64,000 nucleotides of DNA from Paenibacillus sp. JNUCC-31 (lineage in GTDB: Bacteria > Bacillota > Bacilli > Paenibacillales > Paenibacillaceae): contig NZ_CP062165.1 of NCBI RefSeq assembly GCF_014844075.1, positions 6,200,001-6,264,000 of the forward strand, in the 5' to 3' direction. The notes beneath the pieces were generated by a model. It was not told where the DNA came from and made no database searches. It was given only the letters and a program-made list of their open reading frames with translations. Below, in pieces: positions 47,907-56,421 of the stretch; within the stretch, counting starts at the first letter, position 1; every line of letters starts with the position of its first letter. A program made the translations under genes and the position numbers.

Positions 47907-48461
47907 ATGCGTGTTGGCGGAAAAGGATTGCATCTTAGATCTGGACGTATGAAGTCTGTGTTGGTCAGTATGATCATGGCGTTGTGTGTATTATCCCAAG
48001 TGGCTTGTTCAGCATCATCAGTTGATCAGGAGCGGAAAATATATACGCGACAAGCGACGGATGAAGGCATAGTTCGGGCAAAGAGTCAGGGCCACGGGTT
48101 AAACGGTCCACTGATTCAGGAGTTGGATGGCGGTTTTGCTGCAAAAGGCATCAAGTTGATGAACAATATGTCTGCTGATGATGGTGAGGGCGGAATCTCT
48201 TATATGTACTTGTTGAATGGAAGTGGCAGACATATTGTCAAAGTCCACATTTTCAGCGATGATCGCACACGAGTAGCCCGGATGAACGAAATGTATGGTA
48301 ATGATGGCGATCAGGCTGTGATGGAAAATGGACTTGGCAAAACTACGATTCGCAGTAAAGCATACGTATCACTGGTTTATACGGCTTCAGGTGGAGAGAA
48401 GGATGACTATGAAGAGGACGTCATGCAAGTGTTCCAGCATGTACTTAAGCAATTGAAGTAA
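47907..48461 (+). CDS. Putative exported lipoprotein, unrecognised
   Basis: 184 residues. A basic N-terminus is followed by a hydrophobic stretch (VLVSMIMALCVLSQVAC). Cys34 could be lipidated, but the residue at -3 is Gln, which is not a canonical lipobox. The mature part has no motif I know; it has the strands GGISYMYLLNGSGRHIVKVHIF and an acidic C-terminus. ATG 47907 follows AAGGAAGGAAGAGT, a strong site; a second ATG at 47949 would give a shorter signal peptide. It faces moaB across a shared terminator. Confidence 0.7.
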   Translation: MRVGGKGLHLRSGRMKSVLVSMIMALCVLSQVACSASSVDQERKIYTRQATDEGIVRAKSQGHGLNGPLIQELDGGFAAKGIKLMNNMSADDGEGGISYMYLLNGSGRHIVKVHIFSDDRTRVARMNEMYGNDGDQAVMENGLGKTTIRSKAYVSLVYTASGGEKDDYEEDVMQVFQHVLKQLK

Positions 48462-48486
48462 CGGTCTCGCCTAAAATAAAGCCGAA

Positions 48487-48514
48487 AAACCCGTCTGATT
48501 CTTCAGACGGGTTT
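48487..48514. terminator. Bidirectional terminator between the lipoprotein gene and moaB
   Basis: AAACCCGTCTGA / TCAGACGGGTTT perfect stem with a TTCT loop and flanking A and T runs. The moaB stop codon lies in its stem. Confidence 0.9.
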
Positions 48515-49021
48515 ATATATTTCACGCATAACATGCCTCAGCTCTGGCAAAATGAGCTTTTCCATGGCCAATTTGACAGCACCCTTGGAGCCTGGCATGG
48601 AGAATACGGCTGTACGCCCGATCGTTCCGGCTACCGCCCGGCTAAGAATGGCAGCAGAACCGATATCCTCGGTATAACTGAGGAAGCGGAAGATTTCACC
48701 AAAGCCCGGCAACTCCTTGTCGAGCAGAGAGGATACTGCTTCATATGTCGTATCACGGGGTGCGATTCCGGTACCTCCGCTGAGCAGCACGGCTTCGATA
48801 TCGTCACGAACTGCTGCATCCTGCAGGATGCTTCGAATGGTTTCGGTCTCATCCGGTGTAATGATATATTCGACAATCTGATATCCTGATTCTGTCAGCA
48901 GCTTGTGCATGAGTTGTCCACTTGTATCGGTGTCCTTGGTGCGGGTATCCGATACGGTTACAATCATGCAGGATACCGTGTCAGGGGCTTCCTGACGATG
49001 TTGCTCCACTGAATTGGTCAT
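48503..49021 (-). CDS. moaB: Molybdenum cofactor biosynthesis protein MoaB/MogA family
   Basis: Molybdopterin adenylyltransferase-type fold, 172 residues. Motifs VSDTRTKDTDTSGQ near the N-terminus and LLSGGTGIAPRDTTYEAV in the middle, then FSMPGSKGAVKLAMEKLI near the end. ATG behind a GGAGGAGAAATGTT ribosome binding site on the minus strand. No other moa/mod gene lies near, so it is a lone gene here. Confidence 0.92.
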   Translation of the reverse strand: MTNSVEQHRQEAPDTVSCMIVTVSDTRTKDTDTSGQLMHKLLTESGYQIVEYIITPDETETIRSILQDAAVRDDIEAVLLSGGTGIAPRDTTYEAVSSLLDKELPGFGEIFRFLSYTEDIGSAAILSRAVAGTIGRTAVFSMPGSKGAVKLAMEKLILPELRHVMREIYKPV

Positions 49022-49187
49022 AACATTTCTCCTCCAATCAACATGTCCTCATAGCATAGATCATTCAGTAGAATGAGGCAATAACTGTAGAGGAGAGAAG
49101 GTCAGGATTGCGCAATGAATACAGGATGGTGTACACTCGCTAGGATAGAGATAGACCCGTTTTATTGGACAAACAGAGAGGTGAACC

Positions 49188-50327
49188 ATGATGAGTGAAT
49201 TAAAAGTAAATGAATCATCCATACCTGTATATATTTTGTCAGGCTTTCTGGGGAGTGGCAAAACGACACTGCTTGTTCAACTGATTGAACATTGGCAACA
49301 ACAAGGTCTCCGGCCCGCAGTGGTCATGAATGAATTGGGTGAAGTTAATTTGGATGGTCAGATTGTGGATGCTTCCGTGCCAATGACTGAAATGTTAGGA
49401 GGGTGCATCTGCTGTACCGTGCGAGGTGACTTGGGGCTGCAGCTAGCTGATCTCGTGCAGGAGGAATCGCCTGATGTCATTATCATCGAAGCAACGGGAG
49501 CGGCAAACCCGATGGAGATTCTGGATGCAGTAACGGAAACGTCCCTCTATATGCGACTGGAACTGAAAAGCTTGATAACTGTGGTAGATGCCGCACATCT
49601 GTCAGGGCTGTATCAGGAGCAGAAGGGGCAAACCTTCAAGCTGATGCAGGAACAGATTCGCTGTGCGTCTGTACTTCTCCTGAACAAAACGGACCGGGTG
49701 AATGAGCAGCAGTTGGCAGATCTGCGGGACCTGTTGGAACGCTGGAATGGTTTCGCTCCCGTAATGCCTACGGTGAAGTGTGAAGTCGACATGGATGTGC
49801 TGCTTCGTAGCGGAGACAATGTCCATGCCTATCAATCTGTTGAAGAAACAAGTAAACACGCGGAGAAGCAACACGTGCATGCCGAAGCCTGTACTGAGCA
49901 TGGATGCAGCCATGTTCATGAACATGATGAGCATATGGAGCATGATTCCGGAGCGCATCAACATTCTCAGGGGAATATCGATGGTCACCCTCAGGATCAC
50001 GACCATAATCATAATCATGCCGATCCCCATGCTTCACATGAACATGTTATGGTGTACACGCACTATTTCACCCAGCCGGTGAACAGTGAGGCATTTGAAC
50101 GTTTAATATCTGAATTACCAAGAGACGTGTACCGGGCAAAAGGGATTTTATCCTTTAGCGACACGTCCAGTCGGTTCTGGTTCCAATATGCTTACCGGGA
50201 ATCGGATTATATGAAGATCACGCCTCAGGGGGATGTGCCTAACGTAGCTGTGTTTATAGGTGAGCATTTCGATCAGTCGGTCATTCGCGACCAATTGCTG
50301 GAATTAGAAGCGATAAATGAGGCTTAA
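49188..50327 (+). CDS. CobW/COG0523 GTPase, His-rich metal chaperone
   Basis: 379 residues. Walker A GFLGSGKTTLL, the metal-binding CxCC motif in GGCICCTVRGD, and NKTD are intact. Between about 222 and 290 lies a His/Asp/Glu-rich region (HVHEHDEHMEH, DHDHNHNH) suited to binding zinc or another transition metal. The CobW C-terminal domain follows (FERLISELP, AKGILSF, FWFQYAYR). Starts MMSELK with GAGAGGTGAACC upstream. No Zur-like box was found before it. The gene after it is a Cys-rich copper-binding protein. Confidence 0.9.
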   Translation: MMSELKVNESSIPVYILSGFLGSGKTTLLVQLIEHWQQQGLRPAVVMNELGEVNLDGQIVDASVPMTEMLGGCICCTVRGDLGLQLADLVQEESPDVIIIEATGAANPMEILDAVTETSLYMRLELKSLITVVDAAHLSGLYQEQKGQTFKLMQEQIRCASVLLLNKTDRVNEQQLADLRDLLERWNGFAPVMPTVKCEVDMDVLLRSGDNVHAYQSVEETSKHAEKQHVHAEACTEHGCSHVHEHDEHMEHDSGAHQHSQGNIDGHPQDHDHNHNHADPHASHEHVMVYTHYFTQPVNSEAFERLISELPRDVYRAKGILSFSDTSSRFWFQYAYRESDYMKITPQGDVPNVAVFIGEHFDQSVIRDQLLELEAINEA

Positions 50328-50337
50328 ATGATTCAAG

Positions 50338-50390
50338 GTTCCTCCAGACAGGGTATTAAGAAGCATAGCAAACTTAGTCTGGGAGGTAAC
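50338..50390 (+). promoter_or_regulatory. Hairpin that covers the ribosome binding site of the copper-binding gene
   Basis: GTT-CCTCC-AGAC at 50338-50349 pairs with GTCT-g-GGAGG-t-AAC at 50377-50390, 12 pairs with two single-base bulges and a 27-base loop. The GGGAGGT ribosome binding site (50381-50387) is inside the right arm, so folding would hinder initiation at ATG 50396. Confidence 0.45.
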
Positions 50391-50395
50391 TTTAA

Positions 50396-50731
50396 ATGAC
50401 ACAACAACAATATCAACAATGTATCGATGCTTGCCTGGAGTGTATGAATGCTTGCAACGTATGTTACATATCGAGTCTGAAGGAATATGATCTGGCGATG
50501 TTGCGTGATTGCATTCGTTTGGATCGGGAATGTGCCGAAATCTGTAGTTTTGCTGCTCAAGCCATGACGCGTGGAAGTGATTTCATCGCCGAAATTTGCG
50601 AACTGTGTGTGAAAGCATGTGAAGCTTGTGCTGCTGAGTGTGGCAAACATCAACATGATCACTGCCAGGCTTGCGCAGAAGCTTGCCGCAAATGTGCAGA
50701 GGCTTGCCGTATGATGGCCGCAGTAGCGTAA
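50396..50731 (+). CDS. Four-helix bundle copper-binding protein (YhjQ/Csp-like)
   Basis: 111 residues with 17 Cys, arranged in repeats C-x3-C and C-x2-C along helices (QQCIDACLECMNACNVC, ELCVKACEACAAEC, HCQACAEACRKCAEAC). This is the DUF326/Csp pattern, in which Cys-lined helices store Cu(I). No signal peptide, so a cytosolic storage role is likely. It follows the His-rich CobW GTPase by 68 bases with a possible RNA switch at its ribosome binding site. Confidence 0.9.
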   Translation: MTQQQYQQCIDACLECMNACNVCYISSLKEYDLAMLRDCIRLDRECAEICSFAAQAMTRGSDFIAEICELCVKACEACAAECGKHQHDHCQACAEACRKCAEACRMMAAVA

Positions 50732-50793
50732 ATATAACTCCATTGGATTGAAAATAAAAAGCCTGGGTAATGTACATGATGCTGATAGGCTGG

Positions 50794-50869
50794 TCCCCTC
50801 ACAGGAGACAACGAAAGAAGACATCCGATAAGATGTACGCCAACGTTGTCTGCTGGAGGGGATTTTTTT
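50794..50869 (+). terminator. Large branched terminator after the copper-binding gene
   Basis: Outer stem TCCCCTC/GAGGGGA and inner stem AGACAACG/CGTTGTCT with an apical ACATC/GATGT hairpin, then seven T. Confidence 0.85.
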
Positions 50870-50958
50870 ATGGATACGGCATAGCAATGTTCTTCGCCAT
50901 CAGGTGATGAGAACCTCTATCGCTAGCAGGTGTTCCATTGGCAAATGCATGTAACAGG

Positions 50959-50987
50959 TTGCCAAAGCTAAGCGTGATCTGTATAAT
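50959..50987 (+). promoter_or_regulatory. argS promoter
   Basis: -35 TTGCCA (50959-50964), 17-base spacer, -10 TATAAT (50982-50987). Confidence 0.85.
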
Positions 50988-50993
50988 GATGGC

Positions 50994-51318
50994 AATGAAT
51001 TGAAACGATGAATATCCGTGATCGGGAGAGTAGCCAGAATCCATGTATGACAGCGAGCCGGGGCAGGTGGAAGCCGGTATGACATGATCTGAGTGAAGCG
51101 CACCCGTGAGATGGTTGTCCGAAGGCATGCGTACATCTGTGAAAAGGTGCAGAGAGTATGGACTGTAGGGCAATCCGGCATGCGGCCGTTACTCGCACCG
51201 AGCGGAACAGGCTGGACTGTACATGGAATGTACAATCGTAACTTGTTCACTTAGAGTGGTACCGCGGGAACTGTGAAGATCAGCTCTCGTCTCTGATATA
51301 GAGACGAGGGCTTTTTTG
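50994..51318 (+). ncRNA. T-box leader controlling argS
   Basis: The T-box core AGAGTGGTACCGCGGGA lies at 51253-51269 and the terminator TCTCGTCTC/GAGACGAGG plus T run at 51283-51318. Upstream is a Stem I with GGGAGAGTAGCC and GCGAGCCGGGG-type elements. The specifier codon is probably CGC (Arg) at 51099-51101, in GAAGCGCACC. Uncharged tRNA-Arg would favour the antiterminator and allow argS transcription. Confidence 0.93.
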
Positions 51319-51365
51319 TTTTTTTATATCATCGCTAAATACGATAATGACGAGGAGTGTTCAAG

Positions 51366-53096
51366 ATGTTGATGAAGCAGGCAGCAGCACATATAGCTCC
51401 CCTAACTGGGCTGGAGCAAGAAGAGGTGTTGAATGTATTGGAGGTCCCGCCACAGGCTGAAATGGGAGACTCGGCGTTTCCCTGTTTTATGCTGGCCAAG
51501 TCATTAAAGAAAGCACCTGCGGCCATAGCGGCTGATATCGCTTCTGGATTGCAGGCAAAAGGGCTGAACGCTTCACCAGCAGGGCCTTATGTGAATATAC
51601 GTTTCAATCGGGAAGATCTGGCGCCAAAGATGCTGCAAGAGCTGGAGCATAAAGAATTTGGAAAGCTGCAACTGGGTGCAGGTTCACGTGTCGTGATCGA
51701 CATGTCGTCGCCTAATATTGCCAAGCCATTCGGAATCGGTCATCTGCGCTCCACCGTGATTGGGGCAGCGTTGTATCGGTTATATAACGAGGCAGGCTAT
51801 ACTTCGGTCAGCGTGAATCATCTGGGCGATTGGGGAACACAGTTCGGCAAACAGATTGCAGCCTACAAGCGTTGGGGCAATGATGAAGCGCTACAAGCTG
51901 AGCCGATTCGGACATCATTGGAACTGTATGTGCGATTTCACGATGAGGCTGAGAATGATCCATCTCTGGAGATGGAGGCACGGGATTGGTTCCGCAAGCT
52001 GGAGCAAGGGGATGAAGAGGCGCAGCGGTTATGGGCCTTTTTTGTAGAAGTGAGTATGAAAGAATTCGACCGGATGTATGAGCGTCTGAATGTACAGTTT
52101 GACCATACGTTGGGTGAGAGCTTTTATAATGACAAGATGGGTGCGGTCGTTGAAGAACTGAAATCCAAAGGATTGCTCGAAGAGAGTGAAGGGGCATTGG
52201 TGGTACGTTTGGAGGAGGAGAATATGCCGCCTTGCCTGATTATCAAAAAGGATGGAACAACCATCTACCCGACGCGGGATTTGGCAACAGCGGTGTATCG
52301 TCATGATGTGATGAAGGCGGATAAAATGTTGTATGTGGTCGGGGGTGAGCAGAAGCTTCATTTCCGTCAGGTATTTGCGGTATTATCCCGGATGGGGTAC
52401 GCGTGGTCTGAGATTTGTGAACATATCCCGTTTGGCTTGATGCGTTTTGAGGGACGGAAGATGTCGACCCGTCGGGGTAAAGTCGTCTTCTTGCAGGAGG
52501 TACTGGATGAGGCGGTTGCTCGGGCGTTACAGATTATTCAGGAGAAAAATCCGAACCTGCCAAATCCGCAAGAGGTTGCAGAAGCAGTTGGTGTAGGTGC
52601 GATTGTATTCGGTGATCTGCGCAATAACCGGTTGAACGATGTCGATTTCTCGCTCGAAGATGCGGTGAGCTTTGAAGGGGAGACAGGACCTTATGTGCAA
52701 TATACACATGCCCGGATTAACAGTGTGCTCGCAAAGGCAGCAGAGGTGGAACGCGTGGAAAATGAAAACCATCTGGAACAGGTTAACAACACAAATGGTA
52801 GAGCCAACACAGAGAATAAGCCAGTCATCGTCGGTGACACTTCATGGGCATTGCTGAAACTGCTGGCGGACTATCCGCAGCATCTGGAAAAAGCAATTCT
52901 TCGCAACGAGCCTTCGGTGATTGCCAAATATGCGATCGATGTTGCCCAAGCATTCAACCGCTTCTATCATGCAGAACGGATTGCGGACGCGCCAGCTGAC
53001 GTGAAACCCTTCCGGGTGGCGTTAACAGAGCGTACAGCGGAGCGTCTGGCCTACAGCCTATATTTACTAGGGGTCCAGGCTCCTGAGCGGATGTGA
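51366..53096 (+). CDS. argS: Arginyl-tRNA synthetase
   Basis: Class I synthetase, 576 residues. The HIGH-type motif is SPNIAKPFGIGHLRST (first His replaced, as in many Gram-positive ArgRS), the second signature is GRKMSTRRGKVV, and the N-terminal Add-1 and C-terminal DALR anticodon domains are both present. ATG 51366 follows GAGGAGTGTTCAAG. Its T-box means it responds to arginine supply. It may be a second, inducible argS copy; the rest of the genome would be needed to say. Confidence 0.95.
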   Translation: MLMKQAAAHIAPLTGLEQEEVLNVLEVPPQAEMGDSAFPCFMLAKSLKKAPAAIAADIASGLQAKGLNASPAGPYVNIRFNREDLAPKMLQELEHKEFGKLQLGAGSRVVIDMSSPNIAKPFGIGHLRSTVIGAALYRLYNEAGYTSVSVNHLGDWGTQFGKQIAAYKRWGNDEALQAEPIRTSLELYVRFHDEAENDPSLEMEARDWFRKLEQGDEEAQRLWAFFVEVSMKEFDRMYERLNVQFDHTLGESFYNDKMGAVVEELKSKGLLEESEGALVVRLEEENMPPCLIIKKDGTTIYPTRDLATAVYRHDVMKADKMLYVVGGEQKLHFRQVFAVLSRMGYAWSEICEHIPFGLMRFEGRKMSTRRGKVVFLQEVLDEAVARALQIIQEKNPNLPNPQEVAEAVGVGAIVFGDLRNNRLNDVDFSLEDAVSFEGETGPYVQYTHARINSVLAKAAEVERVENENHLEQVNNTNGRANTENKPVIVGDTSWALLKLLADYPQHLEKAILRNEPSVIAKYAIDVAQAFNRFYHAERIADAPADVKPFRVALTERTAERLAYSLYLLGVQAPERM

Positions 53097-53100
53097 TTCC

Positions 53101-54159
53101 ATGGGATGGAGCGCAAGGTCAAGAGTAAGTCGATTCTTCGATAAAGCAGGAAAGGCAGCAGCAAACTCAAACGGACGAATCATATCGCTTCAAGGGGTGA
53201 GCAAACGACTTAGGGATGTGCAGGTACTGAATGATATTGATTTGGAGATTGCACAGGGAGAATGCATCGTCCTGGTGGGCAGAAATGGTTCAGGCAAAAG
53301 CACATTGTTGCGTGTGCTGGCGGGCATGTTACTGCCTGACTCAGGCTCCCTGCGCAAGCCCAGGCATGGTCGGATTATGTATGCACTGGATGGACTGTCA
53401 CGCTTGCCCTTCACATCAAGAGAGTACCTGTGGGAGATGGGACGCATTCGTGGCATGCGTCCTGAAATATTGCGTCAACGGATTAGTGAACTGAGTGAGC
53501 TGTTGTTCCTGGGGAAGGCGATTGATCAGAAACTGTCACAGCTATCCAAGGGTACATTGCAGAAAGTAAATTTGATTCAGGCTTTAATGCCTGGACCCGG
53601 TGGGTTATTGTTGCTTGATGAACCATTGTCCGGTCTGGACGTTCCGGCGCAGAAAGCAATCGTAGTTTTGCTCAGACAGTGGAAAAAGGAAGGAAGCCAG
53701 ATCGTTACTGCTTGCCATGAGCCATTGCTGATTGAACTTCTCGCGGATCAGGTCATCGTATTACACAAGGGAACAGTGCTTCGTCGCTGGAATAAGGAAG
53801 ATTTGCAGCAAGCTGGGGAGCCCGCTGTGAGCATCCAAAGTGTGATTGAAGGACGGGAACAGTCCGTTATTGATACACTACTTGTTGAACACCAAGGAGT
53901 CATTGCATGCCATCGCAGCGTAGTTCATCAGGATTATGGACGACGCGAAGTATGGGATTGGAGGGTGTCACGCAGTTCGGCAGATCGGATCATTGGAATG
54001 ATTCTGGCTGTGGGCGGTTCCATCCTTTCCGTGCATCCGGAAGAAAGCCGATTAAATATGGAAGGATTGATGGAGGGAAGGCATCCCGGTGGATCAGCTC
54101 CTAGGGACAGAACCGACCAAGATTCCTGCCTGTCTCCTGAAGGAGGCGACCTCCAATGA
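53101..54159 (+). CDS. ABC transporter ATP-binding protein
   Basis: 352 residues. Walker A GRNGSGKST, signature variant LSKGTLQKVNL (LSKGT in place of LSGGQ), and Walker B LLLLDEPLSGLD with the following switch His in TACHEP. The C-terminal 120 residues are beyond the usual domain and do not match anything I recognise. It begins four bases after the argS stop and overlaps the permease by ATGA. Subtype resembles export/membrane-protein ABC systems (CcmA/NatA-like); substrate unknown. Confidence 0.88.
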   Translation: MGWSARSRVSRFFDKAGKAAANSNGRIISLQGVSKRLRDVQVLNDIDLEIAQGECIVLVGRNGSGKSTLLRVLAGMLLPDSGSLRKPRHGRIMYALDGLSRLPFTSREYLWEMGRIRGMRPEILRQRISELSELLFLGKAIDQKLSQLSKGTLQKVNLIQALMPGPGGLLLLDEPLSGLDVPAQKAIVVLLRQWKKEGSQIVTACHEPLLIELLADQVIVLHKGTVLRRWNKEDLQQAGEPAVSIQSVIEGREQSVIDTLLVEHQGVIACHRSVVHQDYGRREVWDWRVSRSSADRIIGMILAVGGSILSVHPEESRLNMEGLMEGRHPGGSAPRDRTDQDSCLSPEGGDLQ

Positions 54160-54866
54160 TCCACTTGACTCGTTATTTGTTAAAACATTACATACGTTCA
54201 CAGAAATATGTTGCGCCGGTTATCTTTTATATTATTACGATGCTGCTCATCTATTCCTACAAACCTAATCCGGTTGCGGACAGTTACAGCGTTACGGCCA
54301 TGCTGCTCTTTTTTGGCGCGGCTTGGCTAGGTTTAACGGTAATGAATACGGAATCTGCGGGGCAGTATCAATTGCTCGTTATCCATTCAGGAAGCAAACG
54401 CAAGGTTGCCTTTGCACAATTGATCTGTGCGTTAATTATGCAATTCGGCCTGACAGCAATTACCGTCTTATACCCGATTGTTACGGGCATGTTTGGAAGG
54501 CTGCCGAGTGCTGGGGAGTGGAGCATGGCTTGGGCCGGACATCTGGCGTTGTCGCTGCTGGGTCTGGGGCTCAGTGTTTTCTTTCAAAAATCATACATTT
54601 CCATGCTGAGTCGCAGTATGCCGCTGTTCATTGTTGTACTGTTAGTATCGTTAGTACAAGGTTCATTAAGCGAACGTTTGCCCGAATCCGTGCAATGGCT
54701 TGTCAAGATTCTGCCTCCAGCATTTTATCTGGTTCGTGAGATGATGTTATTTGAAGCATCGAAGATGGGGGCTGTTGTTTCGACAACGGTGTGGGCTGTA
54801 CTCTATGCCACAGTTCTACTCATCATTCATATATGGTTATCTGGAAGAAGGGACTTACGGAGCTAG
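54156..54866 (+). CDS. ABC transporter permease
   Basis: 236 residues with about six hydrophobic segments (for example VIFYIITMLLIYS, LIVMQFGLTAITVLYPIV-like helices, LALSLLGLGLSVFF, MPLFIVVLLVSLVQG) and short loops. No other domain. ATG overlaps the stop of the ATPase gene, so the two are coupled and should form one transporter. Substrate unknown. Confidence 0.82.
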   Translation: MIHLTRYLLKHYIRSQKYVAPVIFYIITMLLIYSYKPNPVADSYSVTAMLLFFGAAWLGLTVMNTESAGQYQLLVIHSGSKRKVAFAQLICALIMQFGLTAITVLYPIVTGMFGRLPSAGEWSMAWAGHLALSLLGLGLSVFFQKSYISMLSRSMPLFIVVLLVSLVQGSLSERLPESVQWLVKILPPAFYLVREMMLFEASKMGAVVSTTVWAVLYATVLLIIHIWLSGRRDLRS

Positions 54867-54969
54867 AGGTCATTATTGTCCATAACTTGAATGTTGGTCT
54901 GCGTTTCGGTACCATAGAGGGACGTTGGAACCCGAAAGTATGGTACGGAGATAAAGGGGGCGCTCGCTT

Positions 54970-55521
54970 ATGCAAAATACAGACATGCAGCATGGTGACA
55001 TGCTGGACAGCGAACACTCCAGGGAATTGTTTGCCTATTACGGATTGGCTGTATATTATGGACAGGCGCTTGAACAGCAACTGGTCAATCTGATTTTATT
55101 AATGAAAATGTCTCAGGGTAAGGCTGTGTCCGAAGAAGATCTGGAAGATCTGTACGAACGGAAGATGAGCAGTTCACTTGGGCAACTCATTCATGAGGTG
55201 CGTCATCATTTTACCTTTTCCGAAGAAGAGACTCGTCAGTTGAATGAATTATGGAAGCAGCGTAACAGTATTGTACATCATTATTTCAAGGAACGAATTC
55301 ATGAGACATTCAGTCCAGAAGGGCGATCACGAATGATCAAGGAACTGGAAGATTTCAAAGACCGTGCACAGGAACTGGAGATTAGTCTCCAGCAGTACAC
55401 AGGTGCCTGGATTGCGGAGCTGGGGTTGGATGCCGAATCCGCGGCAGCGTTACAGACACTCGAACGTATGCATGCAGAGAGTATGCACGTCCGGGCACTG
55501 GAAGAGGATGAATCATTGTGA
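54970..55521 (+). CDS. HEPN-like all-helical protein
   Basis: 183 residues, predicted helical. It contains RNSIVH (residues 98-103), an R-N-x3-H motif as found in HEPN ribonucleases, within a helix ELWKQRNSIVHHYFKE. The preceding helix LGQLIHEVRHHF and following amphipathic helices fit the four-helix HEPN bundle. No MNT-type nucleotidyltransferase antitoxin lies beside it. ATG behind AAAGGGGGCGCTCGCTT. Its stop overlaps the next gene (TGATG). Function unknown; the HEPN reading is from the motif alone. Confidence 0.6.
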   Translation: MQNTDMQHGDMLDSEHSRELFAYYGLAVYYGQALEQQLVNLILLMKMSQGKAVSEEDLEDLYERKMSSSLGQLIHEVRHHFTFSEEETRQLNELWKQRNSIVHHYFKERIHETFSPEGRSRMIKELEDFKDRAQELEISLQQYTGAWIAELGLDAESAAALQTLERMHAESMHVRALEEDESL

Positions 55522-56150
55522 TGGAAAGCAAGTCCCGAATACGTAAAATAAAAAGAAGACACTGGTTGGTAATCTCCATTGCATCGCTCGTGTTGATTGG
55601 GCTCATATGGACTATAACTACGGCGTTGCTCATCTGGGCTTACAGTGACGAAGAATCCCCGAGACAGAGTGATGCAGCCATTATACTCGGTGCAGCCGTA
55701 GAAGGGGATAACCCTTCACCCGTATTTCGTGAACGTATTAAGCATGGCATTATATTATATCGGCAGGGAACGGTAAGCCATCTGATCTTTACGGGTGGTA
55801 CAGGCAGTGCAGGAGAGCGTGCTGAGGCTGAAGTTGGACGAGATTACGCAGTCGCACATGGCGTTGATCCGGCAGATATCCAATTGGAGTTGGAATCCAG
55901 AATTACAGAGGAGAATCTGGTGAATTCAATTCGTGTTGGGGAACAAGCCGGGTTTCGCACCTACATGATTGTAAGTGACCCGTTGCATATGAAACGGGCG
56001 ATGAAACTGGCCAGCGGGCTTGGCATGGACGCTGTTCCGTCCCCGACACAAACGACGGCTTATCAGACTTGGCGCAGTCAATTTCCTTTTCTGGCAAGAG
56101 AAACGATATTATATATGGGATATATGGTCAAAGGATGGATAGACAAATAG
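55521..56150 (+). CDS. SanA/YdcF-family (DUF218) membrane protein
   Basis: 209 residues. A single N-terminal membrane span follows a basic start (WLVISIASLVLIGLIWTITT). The DUF218 core shows DAAIILGAAV, RIKHGIILYRQGTVSHLIFTGG (conserved R-x-x-x-G-x-x-LY), ITEENLVNSIRV and VSDPLHMKRAM. Related proteins (SanA, ElyC) act in envelope integrity. Starts on a TGATG overlap with the HEPN-like gene, so the two are translationally coupled. Confidence 0.88.
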   Translation: MESKSRIRKIKRRHWLVISIASLVLIGLIWTITTALLIWAYSDEESPRQSDAAIILGAAVEGDNPSPVFRERIKHGIILYRQGTVSHLIFTGGTGSAGERAEAEVGRDYAVAHGVDPADIQLELESRITEENLVNSIRVGEQAGFRTYMIVSDPLHMKRAMKLASGLGMDAVPSPTQTTAYQTWRSQFPFLARETILYMGYMVKGWIDK

Positions 56151-56201
56151 ACAATCTGCAGCAGCACGGAGAGTGACTGAACTGCGAGATTGTCTTTTTT
56201 T
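56149..56201 (+). terminator. Terminator after the SanA-like gene
   Basis: AGACAATCT / AGATTGTCT stem with seven T; the stem begins within the stop codon. Confidence 0.85.
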
Positions 56202-56222
56202 GCTCATGTTGACCCGATGTTT

Positions 56223-56396
56223 CTATGTTCCGGGATAATTGATCGTAGCACTAACTAGGGCAGCCACTCCAAAGCCGATAAACCACCAAGGCCAGCGCCG
56301 ATGAATGTTTTTACGTATACCGATGAACAAACTGATAATCCCTGCAAGTAATACCACAGTAGCTAAACTGCTACCAACGATCCAGCCGATGCTCAT
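56223..56396 (-). CDS. 57-residue membrane protein
   Basis: Minus-strand frame, start ATG at 56394-56396, stop TAG at 56223-56225. It has two hydrophobic segments (SIGWIVGSSLATVVLLAGII and WWFIGFGVAALVSATI) separated by a basic loop IRKNIHRRW. GAGGAGGTCAACAT in front is a near-ideal ribosome binding site with seven-base spacing. It follows the DUF4097-like gene by 25 bases, so it likely belongs to the tetR operon. I do not recognise a family. Confidence 0.75.
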   Translation of the reverse strand: MSIGWIVGSSLATVVLLAGIISLFIGIRKNIHRRWPWWFIGFGVAALVSATINYPGT

Positions 56397-56421
56397 ATGT
56401 TGACCTCCTCGATGTGGAATG

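Noticed and set aside
49022..49187. Zur or CsoR operator before the CobW gene
   Set aside because: No sequence resembling either consensus was seen.
50760..50870. Branched structure after the copper-binding gene as a metabolite riboswitch
   Set aside because: It ends a gene and is followed by a separate promoter for argS; a terminator explains it.
50868..51250. Minus-strand ORFs opposite the T-box
   Set aside because: They are shadows of a structured RNA; no ribosome binding sites or domains.
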